A stretch of 64,000 bases of DNA. Origin: Pseudomonas farris. Its GTDB lineage: Bacteria; Pseudomonadota; Gammaproteobacteria; Pseudomonadales; Pseudomonadaceae. The translations under genes and the position numbers were made by a program. Shown piece by piece: positions 8,854 through 17,779 of the stretch (positions are counted from its first letter, which is position 1; each line of letters begins with the position of its first letter). A model generated the notes under the pieces. That model did not search any database, had not been told where the DNA came from, and was given only the letters and a program-made list of their open reading frames with translations. The stretch covers positions 124,001 to 188,000 of the forward strand of contig NZ_JAHSTV010000012.1 of NCBI RefSeq assembly GCF_019145235.1, in the 5' to 3' direction.

Positions 8854-9654
8854 TCAACGGTCCGGCGCGATCACTCGGCACAACTTGGCAGTCGCTTCGA
8901 TCATCTGCCCACTCGGCCGCTCCAGGCCTTTGTCCGTCACCAGCAGCAATTGCCCCTGCGCCACCGCCGTCACCTGAGGCCAGGCTTTCCAAGCATCGAG
9001 CTGCGCCTGGTCACTGGCCAGGATCACCTCGGGATTGCGCTGCAACACCGCCTCCACACTGATCTGCGGTGCAGGCTGCGTCAGGTCGGCAAACACATTG
9101 CGCGCCCCGCACACCTCCAGCGCATCGCTGATAATCTGCCCACCGCCCACGGTGTACAGCGGCCGGTCCCAGACTTGGTAAAACACCCGTAAGGGCTCGT
9201 CCCTTCGATAGCGCTGGCGCAGGGAATCGAGTCGTTGACGCAGATTTTCGGCCAATGAAACGCCACGCTCCGCTCTACCGAGTTGCGTAGCGATCACTTC
9301 AATCTGGGCGGTAAGTTGTTCGAGGTTGTGGGGTTCGGCGACAAAGGTGGGAATGTTCAGCCGCTTGAGCTGCTCACGCTGGGCCGGCCCCACACTGCCC
9401 GGCCAGAGCAGCAACAGATCGGGTTTGAGGCTGAGCAGTCGTTCCATGTCCAACTGGCCGTAGCTGCCAACGGAAGGAATGTCCTTGAGTTCAGCGGGAC
9501 GTTCGCCGGCATCCAGCACACCGACCAAAAGGTCAGCCGAGTTCAGCTCAACGACAATTTCAGAAAGCGACGGCGCCAGACTGACAACCCGCTCGACCGC
9601 AGTCGCCGAGCCGCTGACGGCCAGCAGCAACACCGCCAGCCAGACACTGCGCAT
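8854..9654 (-). CDS. btuF: Cobalamin-binding periplasmic protein of an ABC importer
   Basis: 266 residues with a signal peptide (MRSVWLAVLLLAVSGSATA). The fold family is the helical-backbone binding proteins: RVVSLAPSLSEIVVEL, then GVLDAGERPAELKDIPSVGSYGQLDMERLLSLKPDLLLLW, the BtuF pattern. It would carry B12 from BtuB to the inner-membrane BtuCD transporter; btuC and btuD are not in this window. The ATG overlaps the stop of the preceding membrane protein as ATGA, so it is the last gene of the ribA-membrane protein-btuF run. A heme or siderophore binding role is less likely given convergent btuB. Confidence 0.85.
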   Translation of the reverse strand: MRSVWLAVLLLAVSGSATAVERVVSLAPSLSEIVVELNSADLLVGVLDAGERPAELKDIPSVGSYGQLDMERLLSLKPDLLLLWPGSVGPAQREQLKRLNIPTFVAEPHNLEQLTAQIEVIATQLGRAERGVSLAENLRQRLDSLRQRYRRDEPLRVFYQVWDRPLYTVGGGQIISDALEVCGARNVFADLTQPAPQISVEAVLQRNPEVILASDQAQLDAWKAWPQVTAVAQGQLLLVTDKGLERPSGQMIEATAKLCRVIAPDR

Positions 9655-10073
9655 CAGCCGAGTTGACGCGGGATACGGTAGAGATAGAACAGCACCGTGG
9701 TCGACAGCGCCAGCAGCACCAATGGAACGGCTTCAAGACCGACGAATACCGCCAGCGCACCGATCCAGGCGGGCAGGCCGGCAGCCAGAAACGCGGTGCG
9801 GCGTTTTGCGGCCAGGGCGATCCAGGCATCGGGTTCTTCAGGGGTGTCGAGGGCTTTCTGGGTGGCGATCAGTGCGTGCTTGTAGCCGCCAAAGAACTTC
9901 AGGCTGACAAACATCGAGGCCACACCGGCGATGAACAATGGCATGGCCAGCACCGGCAGAATCGCCTCGCTTTGACCGAATACACCATTGATCACGAACA
10001 GCGGCACCAAGGCCAGCGCCAGGTATTGCCACCAGTTGACGGAGAGTCGCCGCCGTACCTGACCGCGGGTCAC
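9654..10073 (-). CDS. Small membrane protein of unknown function
   Basis: 139 residues, GTG start (10071-10073) overlapping the ribA stop as GTGA. There are about four hydrophobic segments: WWQYLALALVPLFVING, VLAMPLFIAGVASMFVSL, AAGLPAWIGALAVFVGLEAV and VLLALSTTVLFYLY. A short cytosolic loop with KALDTPEEPDAW lies between segments two and three. No catalytic motif is seen. Its place between ribA and btuF suggests co-expression but not a function. I recall conserved hypothetical proteins of this kind in pseudomonads at this place. Confidence 0.8.
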   Translation of the reverse strand: MTRGQVRRRLSVNWWQYLALALVPLFVINGVFGQSEAILPVLAMPLFIAGVASMFVSLKFFGGYKHALIATQKALDTPEEPDAWIALAAKRRTAFLAAGLPAWIGALAVFVGLEAVPLVLLALSTTVLFYLYRIPRQLG

Positions 10074-10687
10074 GCCCGGTCAACCTCGCCCTGATGTTCG
10101 TTGCCCATCATATGGTCGAGCTTGCTGGCCTTGGTCGCCAGGTAGAGTTTGTTGTGCGGGTTGTGCCCGGTGTGCAACGGCACGCGCTCGGCAACCACGA
10201 TGCCCATGTCGGTCAAGGCTTTGACCTTGCGTGGGTTGTTGGTCATCAGACGCAGGGCCTTCACGCCCAGGTGCTCCAGCATCGGCAGGCACATAGCGTA
10301 GTCGCGCTGGTCGGCGGCGAAACCCAGACGCTCGTTGGCTTCAACGGTGTCGGCACCGCCATCCTGCAATTCATAGGCGCGGATCTTGTTCAGCAGACCA
10401 ATGCCGCGACCTTCCTGACGCAAGTAGAGCAACACGCCACGGCCTTCACGGGCGATCGCCTGCAAGGCGGCCTCGAGTTGCGAACCGCAGTCGCAGCGCT
10501 GGCTGAACAAGGCATCACCCGTCAGGCATTCGGAGTGCAACCGGCCGAGTACCGGAGCACCATCGGCGAACTCACCCAGGCTCAGTACTACGTGCTCGCG
10601 CCCGTTCTCTTCATCGAGAAAGCCATGCATGGTGAATTGCGCAAAAGGCGTTGGCAGCTTGGAAGCGGCGACAAAAACGACAGGCAC
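10070..10687 (-). CDS. ribA: GTP cyclohydrolase II
   Basis: 205 residues, GTG start with AGGAG eight bases upstream. It opens GTP to the pyrimidine that begins riboflavin synthesis. The zinc site is intact: SECLTGDALFSQRCDCGSQ supplies the three cysteines. YLRQEGRGIGLLNKIRAYELQD is the catalytic segment. This matters because the ribBA fusion at 14232-15323 has lost these cysteines, making this stand-alone gene the likely source of activity. It leads a run with the small membrane protein and btuF. Confidence 0.96.
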   Translation of the reverse strand: MPVVFVAASKLPTPFAQFTMHGFLDEENGREHVVLSLGEFADGAPVLGRLHSECLTGDALFSQRCDCGSQLEAALQAIAREGRGVLLYLRQEGRGIGLLNKIRAYELQDGGADTVEANERLGFAADQRDYAMCLPMLEHLGVKALRLMTNNPRKVKALTDMGIVVAERVPLHTGHNPHNKLYLATKASKLDHMMGNEHQGEVDRA

Positions 10688-10821
10688 CGGTGTGCTCCTG
10701 ATCTATATGTACTGAAGATTCGCAGAGGCGGCATTGTAACAGCACGTTCCTGCAGACGCTTAGGCTGAATTATGGGGCATAACGATCAAAATGTTTGATC
10801 AAGAGACCAAGCCAATGACCC

Positions 10822-10911
10822 TGTGGGAGCGGGCTTGCTCGCGAAAGCGGACTCACATTCAACATATGAGTAGCCTGATATATCGCTTTCGCGAGCAAGC
10901 CCGCTCCCACA
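10822..10911. repeat. REP inverted pair 3 (GTGGGAGCGGGCTTGCTCGC type)
   Basis: Arms at about 10822-10847 and 10885-10911 lie between the binding-protein gene and ribA, separating the upper reverse-strand block from the ribA run. Confidence 0.85.
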
Positions 10912-10921
10912 TTGACCGTAT

Positions 10922-11659
10922 TCACTCTGTGCCAAACGGGTACGGCTGTTTCCACTTTGCGAAAATCGGTTTCAGCTGGCCGTTTTTTACCAGCACTTCC
11001 ATACGCTGATCGAACAGCGCCATCAACGTGCGAGCCCGAGGTGTATTGGAGAAGCACAGGTAAAGCGGCAATTCCGCAATATGCGTGCGACGAAACTGCG
11101 ACGGGTCCTTGGCTCGGCTAACGACGTAATCGACTTCGGTCAGCGCATCGATGTAGTAGTCGGCGCGATTGTGAGTCAGCATCGACAAAATACCTGTACG
11201 CCGTATGACTTCGTTATAGCGCTGCACATTGGGCAGATACGACTGGTATTTGTAGCCGCGTACCCAGGCCAATCGGTAGATGCCCAAGGTATCCAGGGTC
11301 GGCGCCGGATTGCTGGCCAAGCCCAATGCGTAGATATGATCGGTATCGAAATTCCAGCGAGGATAAAGCAGGTCGCTCGCCTCCTCCCGATAAGAACCGA
11401 CACAAGCGTCCACTTCGCCACGCTGCGCCAGGCCTATGGCGCGCGTATACGGCTCGGTTCGAATATCCAGTTTCACGCCCGCCGGCTCGAACACTTTGCG
11501 CAACACGTCCCAGCCCAAACCCTGACCATCGGCGGCGGTGTAGTCTTCCCAGGCTTCGCTGGCCAGATGAATCACCGATGGCATCGTCGGTGCATCCTCC
11601 GCCCGGGCGAGGGAGCAAAACACTGCGAAAACCATCAGCAGCAACCCGCGTTGCGCCAT
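10922..11659 (-). CDS. Periplasmic solute-binding protein (amino-acid type, family 3)
   Basis: 245 residues from ATG 11659, chosen because it begins a signal peptide (MAQRGLLLMVFAVFCSLARA); the open frame extends 77 codons further but that part overlaps pgpA. The mature part has IHLASEAWEDYTAADGQGLGWDVLRKVF and RTEPYTRAIGLAQRGEVDACVGSY, typical of family 3 extracellular solute-binding proteins. No permease or ATPase gene is adjacent, so it may be an orphan receptor-like binding protein. The ligand cannot be read from sequence. Confidence 0.8.
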   Translation of the reverse strand: MAQRGLLLMVFAVFCSLARAEDAPTMPSVIHLASEAWEDYTAADGQGLGWDVLRKVFEPAGVKLDIRTEPYTRAIGLAQRGEVDACVGSYREEASDLLYPRWNFDTDHIYALGLASNPAPTLDTLGIYRLAWVRGYKYQSYLPNVQRYNEVIRRTGILSMLTHNRADYYIDALTEVDYVVSRAKDPSQFRRTHIAELPLYLCFSNTPRARTLMALFDQRMEVLVKNGQLKPIFAKWKQPYPFGTE

Positions 11660-11682
11660 CCTCAGCTCTCTCACTTGACGCC

Positions 11683-12186
11683 TCAGACGAAAAACCACAC
11701 CAGCCCTTGCATTGCCAACCACGCAAACACGCCGGCCAGCACGTCGTCGAGCATGATCCCGACGCCACCGTGCACATGCCGGTCGATCCAGTGAATCGGC
11801 CAAGGCTTGAGGATGTCGAAGAAGCGGAACATCAGGAACCCCGCCAGCAACCAATACCAACCTTCCGGCACCAGCCACAGGGTGATCCACATCCCGACCA
11901 TTTCGTCCCAGACGATGCCTTCGTGATCGTGCACGCGCAAATCATCGGCGACCTTGCCGCACAGCCAGAAGCCGAACAGCATGGTGATGCCGAGCATCAG
12001 CCAGTAGCCCCAGTCGGGCAGCATCTGCCACAACGGAATGAAGGGTAACGCCACTAACGAACCCCAGGTGCCCGGCGCTTTTGGCAGGGTGCCCGAGCCG
12101 AAGCCGAACGCCAGGAAATGCCAAGGGTTGCGCCAGACCGACGGCGGTACGAACTCCGCCGGGACCTGTTTGGGATGATCTGTCAC
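11683..12186 (-). CDS. pgpA: Phosphatidylglycerophosphatase A
   Basis: 167 residues, GTG start overlapping the thiL stop as GTGA. It dephosphorylates phosphatidylglycerol phosphate in the inner membrane. Family signatures are FGSGTLPKAPGTWGSLVALP near residue 31, HDHEGIVWDEMVGMW, and FRFFDILKPWPI followed by HGGVGIMLDDVLAG. Several hydrophobic helices are present. Adjacency to thiL and nusB is the conserved gammaproteobacterial arrangement. Confidence 0.95.
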   Translation of the reverse strand: MTDHPKQVPAEFVPPSVWRNPWHFLAFGFGSGTLPKAPGTWGSLVALPFIPLWQMLPDWGYWLMLGITMLFGFWLCGKVADDLRVHDHEGIVWDEMVGMWITLWLVPEGWYWLLAGFLMFRFFDILKPWPIHWIDRHVHGGVGIMLDDVLAGVFAWLAMQGLVWFFV

Positions 12187-13148
12187 GGTGTCTCCCGAAA
12201 ATGTTGATAACCCCGGATTGGCGGGGTGATGTCGTGTCCGTCGGCGTCCAGCAGTGTCACGCCCTGCCCCGCTACAACTCGCCCAAGCACGTGGATTGGC
12301 CAGCCGTCCGCCAGCAACGATGGCAACTCGGCGGGCGGCAAGGTGAAGGCCAGCACGTAATCGTCACCGCCGCTCAGGGCGGCTTGCTCAGCGCCAGACT
12401 GACCGAGGAAGGCCAGCAGCGCCTTCGACAATGGCAGCTTACTGCGCTCTACCTGAATCCCGACTTTCGATGCCAGGGCAATGTGCCCACAGTCGGCGAG
12501 CAGGCCGTCGGAGATGTCCAGTGCCGCAGTAGCCCTGCCGCGCAACGCCATGCCCAGACCCAGCTGCGGTTGCGGCGACCAGTAATGGGCACGCAACGGA
12601 TCAGCGATGGCCGCGTCAGCCATCCGCTGGCCGAGCACCAGCGGCAACGCGCCCGCGCCGTTACCCAGCTCTCCGCCCACGCAGAGCAAATCGCCCGGCT
12701 GTGCGCCGCTGCGGGTCAACGCCAGACCGGCCGGCACCCGACCGAATACGGTCATGGTCAGGCTCAGCGGCCCGCGGGTGGTATCGCCACCCACCAGCGC
12801 CACACCGCAATGTTGCGCCATGAGGTTCAAACCACGGGCGAAGGCTTCCAGCCAATCGGTGGTCACCGTCGGCAAAGTCAGGGCAAGGGTAAAGGCAATG
12901 GGGGTGGCGCCCATGGCGGCCAGATCACTGACAGCCACAGCCAGCGAGCGCTGACCGAGCAGAAACGAATCGCAGGGGTCTGCGAAATGCACACCGGCCA
13001 CGAGCGTGTCAGTGGAAATTGCCAACTGCTCCCCTGGGGGAACAGCCAGCAAGGCGCAGTCGTCGCCGATCCCCAGAGCAACGCCTTCGCCGCCCTGCGC
13101 ACAAGGCGCGGCGGCGAAGAAATTGCGGATCAGCTCAAACTCGCCCAT
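12183..13148 (-). CDS. thiL: Thiamine-monophosphate kinase
   Basis: 321 residues. It phosphorylates thiamine monophosphate to the active diphosphate, needed by Dxs in this same window. Motifs: GIGDDCALL near residue 26, STDTLVAGVHF near 45, LALTLPTVTTDWLEAFARGL, and DISDGLLADCGHIALASKVG with the metal-binding aspartates. It starts 18 nt after nusB and is coupled to pgpA. Confidence 0.95.
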   Translation of the reverse strand: MGEFELIRNFFAAAPCAQGGEGVALGIGDDCALLAVPPGEQLAISTDTLVAGVHFADPCDSFLLGQRSLAVAVSDLAAMGATPIAFTLALTLPTVTTDWLEAFARGLNLMAQHCGVALVGGDTTRGPLSLTMTVFGRVPAGLALTRSGAQPGDLLCVGGELGNGAGALPLVLGQRMADAAIADPLRAHYWSPQPQLGLGMALRGRATAALDISDGLLADCGHIALASKVGIQVERSKLPLSKALLAFLGQSGAEQAALSGGDDYVLAFTLPPAELPSLLADGWPIHVLGRVVAGQGVTLLDADGHDITPPIRGYQHFRETP

Positions 13149-13166
13149 CGCAAATTCAAGCGCTGG

Positions 13167-13667
13167 TTAGCGCTTGAACGCCTTCACTTCAGCTTCACGC
13201 AGACGCGGGGCTAGCTTGTCGAGCACACCGTTGACGAACTTGTGGCCGTCGGTGGAACCGAAGACCTTGGCCAGTTCGATACCTTCGTTGATCACAACGC
13301 GGTACGGCACATCAACGCGCTCGAGCAGCTCCCAGGTAGACAGGCGCAGAACCGCCAGTTCAACCGGGTCCAGCTCTTCGATGGTGATGTCCAGGCATGG
13401 CGCCAGTGCGGCGTCGATCCGGTCCTTTTGAGCCGGAACCCCATGCAGGATTTCACGGAAGTAGGCGCCGTCGACATCGCTGAAATCGTTATCGACCCGA
13501 AACTGCGCTTCGATCTCGTTCAGCGACTGCTTGGCCATATGCCATTGGTACAGCGCCTGAGTCGCGAGCTGACGGGCTTCGCGACGCTTGACGCTTTTCG
13601 ATGGCTTGCCGGCATCCGCAGGCTTTGGATCGCGCGGGTTGAAACGATCGCTATCGTCGCTAATCAC
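13167..13667 (-). CDS. nusB: Transcription antitermination factor NusB
   Basis: 166 residues, GTG start overlapping the ribH stop as GTGA. NusB with S10 binds boxA RNA in ribosomal RNA leaders. KRREARQLATQALYQWHMA (about 27-45) is the family start, ELDPVELAVLRLSTWELLERVDVPYRVVINEGIELAKVFGSTDGHKFVNGVLDKLA the C-terminal core. A charged N-terminal extension of about 25 residues precedes the fold. Confidence 0.96.
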   Translation of the reverse strand: MISDDSDRFNPRDPKPADAGKPSKSVKRREARQLATQALYQWHMAKQSLNEIEAQFRVDNDFSDVDGAYFREILHGVPAQKDRIDAALAPCLDITIEELDPVELAVLRLSTWELLERVDVPYRVVINEGIELAKVFGSTDGHKFVNGVLDKLAPRLREAEVKAFKR

Positions 13668-14140
13668 TTGGCCTCCAACTGCGCCAGCAGGCTGACCATT
13701 TCCAGAGCGGACAGGGCAGCTTCAGCACCTTTGTTACCGGCCTTGGTGCCGGAACGTTCGATGGCTTGTTCGATGGAATCAACGGTCAGTACGCCGAAAG
13801 CGACCGGTACGCCGAACTCCATGGACACCTGGGCCAGGCCCTTGGTGCATTCGCCCGCCACGTATTCGAAGTGCGGAGTACCGCCACGAATGACTGCGCC
13901 CAGGGCGATGATTGCCGCGAACTCGCCTTTCTGAGCGACTTTCTGCGCAACCAGCGGGATTTCGAAGGCGCCAGGCGCACGGATGATGGTGATGTCGCTT
14001 TCGCTCACGCCATGGCGAACCAGGGCATCAACTGCACCGCTGACCAGGCTTTCAACCACGAAGCTGTTGAAACGGCCCACTACCAAAGCGTAGCGGCCTT
14101 TAGGGGCGATGAAGGTACCTTCGATGGTCTTCAGGGTCAT
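13664..14140 (-). CDS. ribH: 6,7-dimethyl-8-ribityllumazine synthase
   Basis: 158 residues. It joins the ribitylaminouracil and the RibB product (3,4-dihydroxy-2-butanone 4-phosphate) to lumazine, the penultimate step to riboflavin. Motifs: RFNSFVVESLVSGAVDALVRHGV, PGAFEIPLVAQK, ALGAVIRGGTPHFEYVAGECTKGL with the catalytic histidine in TPHFEY, and FGVLTVDSIEQA. Same strand and order as ribD-ribE-ribBA-ribH-nusB. Called ribE in some schemes. Confidence 0.96.
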   Translation of the reverse strand: MTLKTIEGTFIAPKGRYALVVGRFNSFVVESLVSGAVDALVRHGVSESDITIIRAPGAFEIPLVAQKVAQKGEFAAIIALGAVIRGGTPHFEYVAGECTKGLAQVSMEFGVPVAFGVLTVDSIEQAIERSGTKAGNKGAEAALSALEMVSLLAQLEAK

Positions 14141-14162
14141 TCGTTAGATCTCTTAAAGAGCC

Positions 14163-14185
14163 GGGACGCGTTTTCTACGCGTCCC
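14163..14185. promoter_or_regulatory. Hairpin in the ribBA-ribH spacer
   Basis: GGGACGCG, loop TTTTCTA, CGCGTCCC: a perfect 8-bp stem within the 91-nt gap after ribBA. No strong T run follows on the reverse strand, so it may be an attenuator or processing site rather than a full terminator. Confidence 0.5.
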
Positions 14186-14231
14186 TCAGTGATGTGTTAA
14201 CCGCGAATACAGGCCCGCAAATTGCCGGTCA

Positions 14232-15323
14232 TTATTCGGAGGGCACGTATTCTACAACTTCCAGATCGAAACCGGATATCGCATTAAATTTCATCGGCGC
14301 ACTCATCAGGCGCATTTTACGCACGCCCAGATCCCGAAGGATCTGCGAACCGGCACCGACGATGCTGTAGGTGGTCGGTTTTTTCACCGCGGTGTGGTCG
14401 GCGGTTTCGCGAATGTGCGCCAGCAACACGTCACCATCGAGCGGGTGACCGAGCAACAGCACCACGCCGCTGCCAGCCTCGGCAACCGCAGCCATGGCGG
14501 CGCGCAGGCTCCAGCGGCCCGGTTGCTTGACCATCAACAGGTCACGCAGCGGGTCCATGTTGTGCACCCGGACCAGCGTCGGCTCTTCGGCGCACACGGT
14601 GCCCAGGGTCAGGGCCATGTGCACGTCGCCTTCTACCGAATCACGATAGGTCACCAGGTTGAACTGGCCCAATTCGCTGTCCAGCGGCTGCTCGGCAATC
14701 CGCTGAACGGTACGTTCATGGATCATCCGGTAGTGAATCAGGTCGGCAATGGTGCCGATCTTGATGTTGTGTTCGGCGGCAAACGCTTCGAGTTCAGCGC
14801 GACGGGACATGGTGCCGTCGTCGTTCATCACTTCGCAGATCACACCGCTCGGCTCGAAACCGGCCATGCGCGCCAGGTCGCAGGCAGCTTCGGTGTGGCC
14901 GGCGCGGGACAACGTACCGCCGGCCTGGGCCATCAGCGGGAAGATGTGGCCGGGGCTGACAATGTCTTCAGCCTTGGCGTCTTTGGCGGCAGCGGCTTGC
15001 ACGGTGCGCGCACGGTCGGCTGCGGAGATACCGGTGGTAACGCCTTCGGCGGCTTCGATGGACACGGTGAACTTGGTGCCGAAACCGGAACCGTTGCGTG
15101 GCGCCATCAACGGCAGCTTGAGCAGTTCGCAGCGCTCGCGGCTCATCGGCATGCAGATCAGGCCACGGGCGTGCTTGGCCATGAAGTTGATGTGTTCAGG
15201 CTGGCAGCACTCGGCCGCCATGATCAGGTCGCCTTCGTTCTCGCGGTCTTCGTCATCCATGAGGATGACCATCTTGCCTTGGCGGATGTCTTCAACCAGT
15301 TCTTCGATGCTATTGAGCGCCAC
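14232..15323 (-). CDS. ribBA: 3,4-dihydroxy-2-butanone 4-phosphate synthase fused to a degenerate GTP cyclohydrolase II domain
   Basis: 363 residues. The N-terminal RibB domain (1-200) is intact: MDDEDRENEGDLIMAAE binds metal and substrate, SGFGTKFTVSIEA and AGHTEAACDLARMAG complete the site. It makes the four-carbon unit for lumazine. The C-terminal domain has the length and outline of GTP cyclohydrolase II, but where the zinc cysteines should be it reads NMDPLRDLLMVKQPGRW, and the catalytic RQEGRGIG segment is GHPLDGDVL. Such inactive fusions have been called RibBX. It should supply only RibB activity; the true RibA is at 10070-10687. No FMN riboswitch fits in the 31-nt gap upstream. Confidence 0.93.
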   Translation of the reverse strand: MALNSIEELVEDIRQGKMVILMDDEDRENEGDLIMAAECCQPEHINFMAKHARGLICMPMSRERCELLKLPLMAPRNGSGFGTKFTVSIEAAEGVTTGISAADRARTVQAAAAKDAKAEDIVSPGHIFPLMAQAGGTLSRAGHTEAACDLARMAGFEPSGVICEVMNDDGTMSRRAELEAFAAEHNIKIGTIADLIHYRMIHERTVQRIAEQPLDSELGQFNLVTYRDSVEGDVHMALTLGTVCAEEPTLVRVHNMDPLRDLLMVKQPGRWSLRAAMAAVAEAGSGVVLLLGHPLDGDVLLAHIRETADHTAVKKPTTYSIVGAGSQILRDLGVRKMRLMSAPMKFNAISGFDLEVVEYVPSE

Positions 15324-15354
15324 AAGGCACCCCCCTTCTTTCGAAATTTGAGCT

Positions 15355-16020
15355 TCAGGATTTGAGGTAGCCGTTTTGGGCCAGAAAGCTTTCAGTAATG
15401 GTGCTGCCGGAGGTCGGCTCTGCGGCCTTATCGCCCAACAACAGGCGCTCCAGATAACGTGCCAGCAAGTCGACTTCCAGATTCACCCGGCGACCAGGCT
15501 GGTACGACGCCATGATGGTTTCGCTCAGGGTGTGCGGAATGATGGTCAGCAAGAATTCGGCGCCATCGACTGCGTTCACGGTCAGGCTGGTGCCGTCGAC
15601 GGTGATCGAGCCTTTATGGGCGATGTACTTGGCCAGGTCTTTCGGGGCACGGATGCGAAATTCCACGGCGCGGGCATTTTCCGTGCGGGCAACCACTTCG
15701 CCCACGCCATCGACGTGACCGCTGACTAGGTGCCCGCCGAGGCGAGTGGTCGGAGTCAGGGCTTTTTCCAGGTTGACCGGGCTGCCGCTTTTGAGATCAT
15801 TCATTGCGGTGCAGTCGAGGGTTTCGCGACTGACGTCCGCCGCAAAGCCATTGCCCGGCAATTCAACCGCGGTCAGGCACACGCCATTGACGGCAATGCT
15901 GTCGCCCAGCTTTACATCGCTCAGGTCGAGCTTGCCGGTTTCTACGTAAACCCGCACATCTCCGCCTTTTGGGGTCAATGCGCGAATACTGCCGATGGAT
16001 TCGATGATGCCGGTAAACAT
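15355..16020 (-). CDS. ribE: Riboflavin synthase alpha chain
   Basis: 221 residues (also named ribC). It dismutates two lumazines into riboflavin and the pyrimidine precursor. It starts MFTGIIESIGSI and has two tandem lumazine-binding repeats: SIAVNGVCLTAVEL with SRETL in the first, LGGHLVSGHVDGVGEV and GSITVDGTSLTVNAVDG in the second. It lies between ribD and ribBA in the riboflavin run. A GGAGG sits just upstream of the ATG. Confidence 0.96.
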   Translation of the reverse strand: MFTGIIESIGSIRALTPKGGDVRVYVETGKLDLSDVKLGDSIAVNGVCLTAVELPGNGFAADVSRETLDCTAMNDLKSGSPVNLEKALTPTTRLGGHLVSGHVDGVGEVVARTENARAVEFRIRAPKDLAKYIAHKGSITVDGTSLTVNAVDGAEFLLTIIPHTLSETIMASYQPGRRVNLEVDLLARYLERLLLGDKAAEPTSGSTITESFLAQNGYLKS

Positions 16021-16067
16021 GGAGTCCTCCTCGAGAACAGGGCCAGCGCTAGAGCAATGGCCGGGAA

Positions 16068-17201
16068 TTATACGCTCGCCGATGGCGCAGGGATGGCAGT
16101 GACTCGCCAGTCATCGCCAACCGCACGAATTTCGGTGATTTTGAGCTCGGGCGCGTCTTTCATCTGCGCCAGTGGCCAGTCCAGTAAGGGACGGGCCGAG
16201 GAGCCGAGAAACTTGCCGGCGATGAAGATCTGGAATTCGTCCACCAGCCCCAGCTGGGCAAAGGCGCCAGCCAATCGCGGGCCGGCCTCGACCAGCACGT
16301 CATTGACGCCACGGTTGGCGAGTTCGACCAGCAACTGATGCAGATCGACCTGGCCATCGTCGCCCGGCACGATCAGGCATTCCGGGCCGTTGGCGTACTG
16401 TTCTTCCACCGCGACACACGTGGCGACCAGTGCCGGCCCCGCCTTGAAGAACGGTGCATTCAGCGGCACCCGCAGGCGACCGTCGATCAGCACGCGAAGC
16501 GGCGGACGGCTCATGGCCAACGCGGTTTGTTCAGCGTCCAGACCCAACTCGTCGGCACGTACGGTCAAGCGCGCATTGTCCGCCAGTACCGTGTCGGCAC
16601 CCGTCAGCACCACGCTGGCCTCGGCGCGCAAACGCTGTACCGCCGAACGCGCCGCTGTACCTGTGATCCACTGGCTCTCGCCGCTTTCCATCGCCGTGCG
16701 ACCGTCCAGGCTCATCGCCAACTTGACCCGCACGAACGGCAAGCCGTGTTCCATGCGTTTGAGGAAGCCTTGATTGAGTTTGCGCGCCTCGCCTTCCAGC
16801 ACACCGCTTTCAGTGGCGATACCGGCCTGGGCCAGACGTTGCAGACCGCGACCGGCGACTTCCGGGTTCGGGTCCTGCATCGCCGCAACGACGCGTGCCA
16901 CACCGGCATTCACCAGCGCATCGGCGCAAGGCGGCGTGCGGCCGTGGTGGCTGCAAGGTTCGAGGGTCACGTAAGCCGTGGCGCCCCGCGCCTTGTCGCC
17001 AGCGGCGCGCAGGGCGTGGACTTCGGCATGGGGCTCGCCGGTGCGCACATGCCAGCCTTCGCCGACAATCTGCCCGTCACGCACCACCACGCAGCCAACC
17101 CGGGGGTTGGGATGCGTCGTGTAATGACCTTTGCGCGCCAGTTCAAGGGCTCGGGCCATGTAATGCGCGTCGAGGATGGCTTGTTCGGGAGGTGTGGTCA
17201 T
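16068..17201 (-). CDS. ribD: Bifunctional riboflavin deaminase/reductase
   Basis: 377 residues. The N-terminal cytidine-deaminase-like domain binds zinc through HAEVHAL (about residue 58) and PCSHHGRTPPC (about 83-93). The C-terminal NADPH reductase domain contains KLAMSLDGRTA and GPRLAGAFAQLGLVDEFQIF. Together they perform the second and third steps after GTP cyclohydrolase II. Its ATG overlaps the nrdR stop by 4 nt, coupling the two. Confidence 0.96.
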   Translation of the reverse strand: MTTPPEQAILDAHYMARALELARKGHYTTHPNPRVGCVVVRDGQIVGEGWHVRTGEPHAEVHALRAAGDKARGATAYVTLEPCSHHGRTPPCADALVNAGVARVVAAMQDPNPEVAGRGLQRLAQAGIATESGVLEGEARKLNQGFLKRMEHGLPFVRVKLAMSLDGRTAMESGESQWITGTAARSAVQRLRAEASVVLTGADTVLADNARLTVRADELGLDAEQTALAMSRPPLRVLIDGRLRVPLNAPFFKAGPALVATCVAVEEQYANGPECLIVPGDDGQVDLHQLLVELANRGVNDVLVEAGPRLAGAFAQLGLVDEFQIFIAGKFLGSSARPLLDWPLAQMKDAPELKITEIRAVGDDWRVTAIPAPSASV

Positions 17202-17662
17202 TCTTTCACCGGCTCACGGGCGAGGCGATCGATCTCTTCGCGGAACTCGTTGAGGTCCTGGAAGCGTCGGTACACCGAAGCGAAGCGAATATAGGCGACT
17301 TCATCAAGCTTCTTCAGCTCGGCCATCACCAGTTCGCCAACCACGAGGGATTTGACCTCGCGCTCGCCGGTAGCGCGCAGCTTGTGTTTGATGTGCACCA
17401 GCGACGATTCGAGGCGCTCGACACTCACCGGGCGCTTCTCCAGCGCCCGCTGCATGCCGGCACGGAGTTTTTCTTCGTCGAACGGCTGGCGACTGCCGTC
17501 GGTTTTGATCAGGCGCGGCAACACCAGTTCAGCGGTTTCGAACGTCGTGAAACGTTCGCCGCAGGCCAGGCATTCACGCCGGCGGCGCACCTGTTCGCCC
17601 TCGGCGACCAGACGCGAGTCGATGACCTTGGTGTCGTTGGCACCGCAGAAGGGACAGTGCAT
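17198..17662 (-). CDS. nrdR: Ribonucleotide reductase transcriptional repressor
   Basis: 154 residues from ATG 17662, chosen because the family starts MHCPFCGANDTKVIDSR; the open frame runs 19 codons further without support. The zinc ribbon (CPFC...CLACGERF) is at residues 3-36, the ATP-cone at about 49-139. NrdR senses ATP/dATP and represses nrd genes. It heads the reverse-strand riboflavin run, a widely conserved nrdR-ribD pairing. Confidence 0.96.
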   Translation of the reverse strand: MHCPFCGANDTKVIDSRLVAEGEQVRRRRECLACGERFTTFETAELVLPRLIKTDGSRQPFDEEKLRAGMQRALEKRPVSVERLESSLVHIKHKLRATGEREVKSLVVGELVMAELKKLDEVAYIRFASVYRRFQDLNEFREEIDRLAREPVKE

Positions 17663-17779
17663 GGTGGCAGGCAACAAAAAATGGGAGGGCCATGGTAGCG
17701 CATCCCCGTGGCAAGACAAGCCATAGGGTTTGCGGTATACAGACTGGCTGTATATGGATTTCGCTTGCTGGAGCAGCCA

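Noticed and set aside
14141..16067. Search for an FMN riboswitch in the riboflavin operon
   Set aside because: The gaps before ribBA (31 nt) and ribE (47 nt) are too short and the hairpin at 14163-14185 lacks the riboswitch layout.
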